From: an uncultured Prevotella sp.
GTDB taxonomy: Bacteria > Bacteroidota > Bacteroidia > Bacteroidales > Bacteroidaceae
Assembly: GCA_900542795.1 (NCBI GenBank)
Contig: UQPD01000016.1
Coordinates: forward strand, 1-25,224
Direction of reading: 5' to 3'
DNA length: 25,224 nucleotides
The position numbers and the translations under genes are program-made. The notes under the pieces were generated by a model. The model made no database searches. It had not been told where the DNA came from and saw only the letters and a list, made by a program, of their open reading frames with translations. This document shows positions 21,212 through 25,224 of this stretch, in pieces; within the stretch, counting starts at the first letter, position 1; every line of letters begins with the position of its first letter.

Positions 21212-24200
21212 ATGGCAAACAAGAAATTTATTACTTGTGACGGTAACCAAGCTGCTGCGCACATTGCGTACATGTTCTCAGAGGTTGCTGCCATTTACCC
21301 CATCACTCCGTCATCTCCGATGGCAGAGCACGTTGATGAATGGTCTGCTCAGGGCCGTATCAACCTTTTTGGTGATACCGTAAAGGTACAGGAAATGCAG
21401 AGTGAAGGTGGTGCTGCAGGTGCAGTTCACGGTTCTTTGCAGGCAGGTGCACTCACCACTACCTTTACAGCTTCACAGGGCTTGCTCCTGATGATTCCTA
21501 ATATGTACAAAATTGCGGGTGAATTGCTTCCCTGCGTGTTCCATGTTTCAGCACGTACATTAGCTTCTCACTCACTTTGTATCTTTGGTGACCATTCTGA
21601 CGTAATGGCTTGTCGCCAAACTGGCTTCGCAATGCTTTGCGAAGGTTCAGTACAGGAGGTAATGGACCTCTCGGCAGTAGCTCACCTCGCTGCTCTCGAA
21701 ACACGCGTACCTTTCATCAACTTCTTTGATGGTTTCCGTACATCACACGAATATCAGAAGATTGAAGTGATGGATCAAGAAGACATCCGTCCGCTCGTTC
21801 CGATGGATAAGGTGTCTGAGTTCCGCAACCGTGCGCTTACTCCCGAGCATCCTGTAGCTCGTGGTATGGCTGAAAATCCCGAAACATTCTTTGCACACCG
21901 CGAAGTTTGCAATCCTTACTACGATTCAGTTCCCGCTGCTGTTGAAAAGTATATGGCAGAAATCAGCAAGATTACGGGTCGCGAATACAAACTCTTCAGC
22001 TACTATGGTGCTGAGGATGCTGAGCGCGTAATCATCTGCATGGGTTCTGTAACCGAGGCAGCTCGCGAAGCTATCGACTACCTCAACGCTAAGGGCGAAA
22101 AGGTAGGTATGGTAAGCGTACACCTCTATCGTCCGTTCTCAGTGAAGCACTTGCTCGCAGCAGTTCCTAAGACTTGTAAGAAGATTGCCGTACTTGACCG
22201 TACAAAGGAACCCGGTGCTAATGGTGAACCTCTCTACCTCGACGTAAAGGATGCCTTCTACGATGTAGAAAATCGTCCTCTCATCGTAGGTGGACGTTAT
22301 GGTCTCGGTTCATGCGACACCACTCCTACCATGATTATCTCGGTTTACGACAACCTCGCATTGCCCGAACCCAAGGATCACTTCACTGTAGGTATCGTTG
22401 ATGATGTAACCTTCCATTCACTCCCCTTGGAGAAGGAAATGGCACTCGGTGGCGAAGGCATCTTCGAAGCCAAGTTCTATGGTTTGGGTGCCGATGGTAC
22501 AGTAGGTGCTAACAAGAACTCTATTAAGATTATTGGTGACAACACCGATAAGTACTGCCAAGCATACTTCTCATACGACTCAAAGAAGTCGGGTGGTTTC
22601 ACTTGCTCACACCTTCGTTTCGGCGATCATCCCATCCGTTCTACTTATCAGATTAAGACTCCTAACTTCGTGGCTTGCCACGTACAGGCTTATCTGCACA
22701 TGTACGACGTGCTCCGTGGTTTGCGCGATAACGGCACATTCCTCCTCAACACCATTTGGGAAGGCGAAGAGTTGGCAAACAACTTGCCCAACAACGTAAA
22801 GCGCTACTTTGCTGAACACAACATCACCGTTTACTATATCAACGCAACTAAGATTGCTCAGGAAATTGGTCTTGGCAACCGCACCAACACCATCTTGCAG
22901 TCAGCCTTCTTCCGCATTACAGGTGTAATTCCTGTTGATTTGGCAGTTGAACAAATGAAGAAGTTCATCGTTAAGTCATACAGCAAGAAGGGTCAAGATA
23001 TTGTAGACAAGAACTACCAGGCAGTTGATCGTGGTGGCGAATATCAGCAGCTCGCTGTTGATCCCGCATGGGCAAACCTCCCCGAGGACGAAAAGATTGT
23101 TCGCGATGAACCCGCATTCATCTCAGACATGGTACGTCCTATCAACGCACAGAATGGCGACCTCCTTCCCGTTAGTGCCTTCAAGGTAACAGAAGATGGT
23201 ACTTGGCATCAGGGTACAGCCGCTTACGAAAAGCGTGGTGTAGCAGCCTTCGTTCCCGTATGGCACAAGGAAAACTGTATTCAGTGTAACAAGTGTGACT
23301 TTGTATGTCCTCACGCTGCCATCCGTCCGTTCGTTCTTACCGACGAAGAACTCGCTGGTTTCAAGGGCGAATCAATTGAGATGAAGGCACCCGCAGCAAT
23401 GAAGGGTATGCACTTCGTACAGCAAGTTGACGTAATGGACTGTCTCGGTTGCGGTAACTGTGTTGACGTATGTCCTGGTTTGAAGGGTAACAAGGCTCTC
23501 GAAATGGTACCCCTCACAGGTCAGGAAGCTGAAGCTGAAAACTGGGAATACTGCACTAAGAACGTTACTAGCAAGCAACACTTGGTTGACGTTAAGCTCA
23601 ATCCCAAGAACTCTCAGTTTGCAACTCCTCTCTTCGAGTTCTCAGGTGCATGCTCAGGTTGTGGTGAAACTCCTTACGTTAAGCTTGTTAGCCAACTCTT
23701 CGGCGACCGTCAGATGATTGCTAACGCCACAGGTTGTTCTTCAATTTATTCAGGTTCAATCCCCTCAACTCCTTACACAACTAACGAGAAGGGCGAAGGT
23801 CCTGCTTGGGCTAACTCATTGTTCGAGGACTTCTGCGAATTTGGTATGGGTATGATCCTTGCCAACAAGAAGATGCGTGCTCGCATTCAGAAGGTGCTCG
23901 AAGAGGCTATTGCTCACGAAGGAACTCCTGCAGAGTTCAAGGAAGCAGCTCAGGAATGGATTGCTGGTCAGAACGATGCAGAAGCAAGTCGTGCAGCTGC
24001 TCAGAAGCTCGAACCTATGATTAAGGCTGGTGCTGAGAAGGGTTGCGAATCATGCAAGCAACTTGCTGAATTAACTCACTTCCTTACTAAGCGTAGCCAG
24101 TGGATTATTGGTGGTGATGGTGCTTCATACGATATCGGTTACGGTGGCCTTGATCACGTACTCGCAAGTGGCGAAGATGTTAACATCCTCGTGCTCGATA

Positions 24201-24769
24201 CTGAAGTTTACTCTAACACCGGTGGTCAGGCTTCAAAGGCAACTCCTGTAGGTGCCATTGCACAGTTCGCAGCAGCAGGTAAGCGTGTAACTAAGAAAGA
24301 CCTTGGTTTGATGCAAGCCACTTATGGTTACATCTACGTAGCTCAGGTAGCTATGGGTGCCGACCAAGCACAGTGTCTCAAGGCAATCAAGGAAGCTGAG
24401 GCTTACCATGGTCCTTCACTCATCATTGCTTACGCTCCCTGTATCAACCACGGTTTGAAGATCAAGGGTGGTATGGGTCGTAGCCAGGCTGAGGAAGCTC
24501 GTGCCGTTGCATGTGGTTACTGGCACTTGTGGCGTTTCAACCCCGAACTCGCTGATCAGGGCAAGAACCCCTTCACACTCGACTCTAAGGAGCCCAACTG
24601 GGATATGTTCCAAGACTACCTCGACCACGAAGTACGTTTCCTCTCATTGAAGAAGGCACTTCCCGAACAGGCTCAGGAACTTTACGATGAAACCAAGCGT
24701 GCTGCACAGCGCCGTTACGCTGCTTACATCCGTAAGTCTAAGGAAGATTGGTCACTCCCTCAGGAATAA
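21212..24769 (+). CDS. nifJ: Pyruvate:ferredoxin (flavodoxin) oxidoreductase, single chain
   Basis: PFOR converts pyruvate and CoA to acetyl-CoA and CO2 and reduces ferredoxin; it is central to anaerobic fermentation. The 1185 residues are full length. The N-terminal domain has AIYPITPSSPMAEHVDEW (about 28-45). Two 4Fe-4S motifs follow, C689xxCxxCxxxCP and C744xxCxxCxxxCP. CSGCGETP (about 814-821) supplies cysteines for a third cluster near the thiamine site. The thiamine-diphosphate motif runs from GGDGASYDIG (about 967) to NTGGQAS. It stands alone with its own terminator. The gene name porA is also used. Confidence 0.96.
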   Translation: MANKKFITCDGNQAAAHIAYMFSEVAAIYPITPSSPMAEHVDEWSAQGRINLFGDTVKVQEMQSEGGAAGAVHGSLQAGALTTTFTASQGLLLMIPNMYKIAGELLPCVFHVSARTLASHSLCIFGDHSDVMACRQTGFAMLCEGSVQEVMDLSAVAHLAALETRVPFINFFDGFRTSHEYQKIEVMDQEDIRPLVPMDKVSEFRNRALTPEHPVARGMAENPETFFAHREVCNPYYDSVPAAVEKYMAEISKITGREYKLFSYYGAEDAERVIICMGSVTEAAREAIDYLNAKGEKVGMVSVHLYRPFSVKHLLAAVPKTCKKIAVLDRTKEPGANGEPLYLDVKDAFYDVENRPLIVGGRYGLGSCDTTPTMIISVYDNLALPEPKDHFTVGIVDDVTFHSLPLEKEMALGGEGIFEAKFYGLGADGTVGANKNSIKIIGDNTDKYCQAYFSYDSKKSGGFTCSHLRFGDHPIRSTYQIKTPNFVACHVQAYLHMYDVLRGLRDNGTFLLNTIWEGEELANNLPNNVKRYFAEHNITVYYINATKIAQEIGLGNRTNTILQSAFFRITGVIPVDLAVEQMKKFIVKSYSKKGQDIVDKNYQAVDRGGEYQQLAVDPAWANLPEDEKIVRDEPAFISDMVRPINAQNGDLLPVSAFKVTEDGTWHQGTAAYEKRGVAAFVPVWHKENCIQCNKCDFVCPHAAIRPFVLTDEELAGFKGESIEMKAPAAMKGMHFVQQVDVMDCLGCGNCVDVCPGLKGNKALEMVPLTGQEAEAENWEYCTKNVTSKQHLVDVKLNPKNSQFATPLFEFSGACSGCGETPYVKLVSQLFGDRQMIANATGCSSIYSGSIPSTPYTTNEKGEGPAWANSLFEDFCEFGMGMILANKKMRARIQKVLEEAIAHEGTPAEFKEAAQEWIAGQNDAEASRAAAQKLEPMIKAGAEKGCESCKQLAELTHFLTKRSQWIIGGDGASYDIGYGGLDHVLASGEDVNILVLDTEVYSNTGGQASKATPVGAIAQFAAAGKRVTKKDLGLMQATYGYIYVAQVAMGADQAQCLKAIKEAEAYHGPSLIIAYAPCINHGLKIKGGMGRSQAEEARAVACGYWHLWRFNPELADQGKNPFTLDSKEPNWDMFQDYLDHEVRFLSLKKALPEQAQELYDETKRAAQRRYAAYIRKSKEDWSLPQE

Positions 24770-24815
24770 AATTCTCTTCAAAGACTCAGGCTACAGTCTG
24801 ATTTTTGACACATAA

Positions 24816-24862
24816 TAAAAGCGCATTCCGCATGTTTATAAAGCATACGGAGTGCGCTTTTT
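24816..24862 (+). terminator. Terminator of nifJ
   Basis: AAAAGCGCATTCCGCATG (24817-24834) pairs with CATACGGAGTGCGCTTTT (24844-24861), with one C-A mismatch and one wobble, and ends in a T-run. It lies 47 nt after the nifJ stop. A weaker 5-bp hairpin, AGACT/AGTCT (24782-24799), followed by ATTTTT comes before it. Confidence 0.85.
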
Positions 24863-24889
24863 CGTTTTCTTGTGCGTGTGGTTTATTTC

Positions 24890-24950
24890 AAAAACTCCCT
24901 CATAAAAGTGTAGTAATGCTGCAAAAAGTCCCTCATAAAAGTGTAAAATG
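24890..24950. repeat. Two direct repeats 33 bp apart before a promoter
   Basis: TCCCTCATAAAAGTGTA occurs exactly at 24896-24912 and again at 24929-24945. Each copy is preceded by CAAAAA plus one base and followed by a version of AATGCT, so the similarity spans about 30 bases. The 33-bp spacing is about three helix turns, which would put bound proteins on one face of the DNA. The second copy ends 6 bases before the -33 box at 24952. Confidence 0.7.
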
Positions 24951-24951
24951 C

Positions 24952-24982
24952 TTTGTTAGATTGTTGATTATCACTACCTTTG
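24952..24982 (+). promoter_or_regulatory. Consensus promoter with no gene in view
   Basis: TTTG at 24952-24955 and TACCTTTG at 24975-24982 are 19 bases apart, an exact match to the Bacteroidetes pattern. Transcription should start near 24989 and read through the hairpin repeat and the 86-bp repeats towards the window end. No open frame of note follows within the 235 bases visible. Confidence 0.7.
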
Positions 24983-24988
24983 CTGTAG

Positions 24989-25050
24989 ATATCAATATAC
25001 TTTGTCATTTAATATATATTACTTTGTCGTCCAGCCTATTGCTGGACGAT
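24989..25050. repeat. Right-edge copy of the hairpin repeat, loop reversed
   Basis: ATATCAATATACTTTG (24989-25004) is followed by the AATATATATT box (25011-25020) and a hairpin: GTCGTCCAGC (25026-25035), loop CTATT, GCTGGACGAT (25041-25050). Bases 25009-25035 are identical to 109-135, but the loop is the reverse complement of the left copy (AATAG) and the last base pair is changed. The repeat units also stand in the opposite order to the left edge. Confidence 0.75.
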
Positions 25051-25072
25051 AGGAGCAAATAATTAGAGCCTA

Positions 25073-25224
25073 CAAAATTCGCTATTTTTTCTGCATGATA
25101 TTTGATAGAATTATCAAGAGCATTCACGCGCTAGCCTCACCCCATTCGGTAGGGTGTTCAAAATTCACATTTTTTCTGCACGATTTATGATAGAATCATC
25201 AATGTTTCATGCGCCAGCCTCACC
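25073..25224. repeat. Start of an 86-bp imperfect repeat array cut by the window end
   Basis: Copy one (25073-25142) and copy two (25159-25224) share CAAAATTC, ATTTTTTCTGCA, GATAGAAT and AGCCTCACC, with scattered changes and one-base gaps. Each copy holds a small hairpin, TTGATA-GAAT-TATCAA in the first and a paired TGAT/ATCA version in the second. A further hairpin, CACCC/GGGTG, sits between the copies. The window stops inside the shared string of copy two, so the array probably continues. It lacks the short identical repeats and unique spacers of a CRISPR. Confidence 0.65.

Noticed and set aside
24805..25062. 85-codon plus-strand frame after nifJ
   Set aside because: It runs through the nifJ terminator, two direct repeats, a promoter and a hairpin repeat, and has no recognisable domain.
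25073..25224. Right-edge repeats as a CRISPR array
   Set aside because: Repeat units are about 86 bp with scattered differences and no short identical repeat/unique spacer alternation; no cas gene is in the window.

Overview
The window comes from a member of the Bacteroidales, most likely Prevotellaceae or a close relative; the genus cannot be fixed from sequence alone. Three things point there: the ribosomal protein sequences, including zinc-free forms of S14 and L36; the promoters, which follow the Bacteroidetes TTTG-N19/21-TAnnTTTG pattern; and the anaerobic gene content (pyruvate:ferredoxin oxidoreductase, rubrerythrin).

Left edge (1-611). The first 57 bases may hold the start of a leftward gene that runs off the window. 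A perfect hairpin and AT-rich repeats at about 103-180 recur at the right edge. A consensus promoter at 431-461 then starts a roughly 145-nt structured leader before rplC. No rpsJ (S10) lies upstream of rplC, although the usual order would place it there.

Ribosomal block (612-15014). This is one uninterrupted rightward S10-spc-alpha superoperon: rplC, rplD, rplW, rplB, rpsS, rplV, rpsC, rplP, rpmC, rpsQ, rplN, rplX, rplE, rpsN, rpsH, rplF, rplR, rpsE, rpmD, rplO, secY, map, infA, rpmJ, rpsM, rpsK, rpsD, rpoA, rplQ. It encodes much of both ribosomal subunits, the translocon channel, methionine aminopeptidase, initiation factor IF-1 and the RNA polymerase alpha subunit. A strong intrinsic terminator follows rplQ.

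Accessory genes (15108-21000). An ABC transporter cassette (ATPase, six-helix membrane protein, YtrA-like GntR regulator) ends in a possible 20-residue membrane micropeptide that overlaps the regulator stop codon. A possible 43-codon minus-strand gene, rubrerythrin, a leftward meso-diaminopimelate dehydrogenase gene and a rightward AAA_14/DUF4143-type protein follow. That last protein has lost all three catalytic signatures I would expect while keeping an intact frame and a perfect promoter.

Pyruvate metabolism and right edge (21212-25224). A full-length nifJ/por gene ends in a terminator. The last 360 bases hold no convincing gene. They contain two 33-bp-spaced direct repeats ahead of a perfect promoter, a second copy of the left-edge hairpin with its loop reversed, and the start of an 86-bp imperfect repeat array that the window end cuts. 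Repeats at both ends suggest that this may be a contig broken at dispersed repeats.

Most of the window is housekeeping. No complete new system is evident. The best leads are the catalytically degenerate ATPase, the micropeptides around gntR and the edge repeats.
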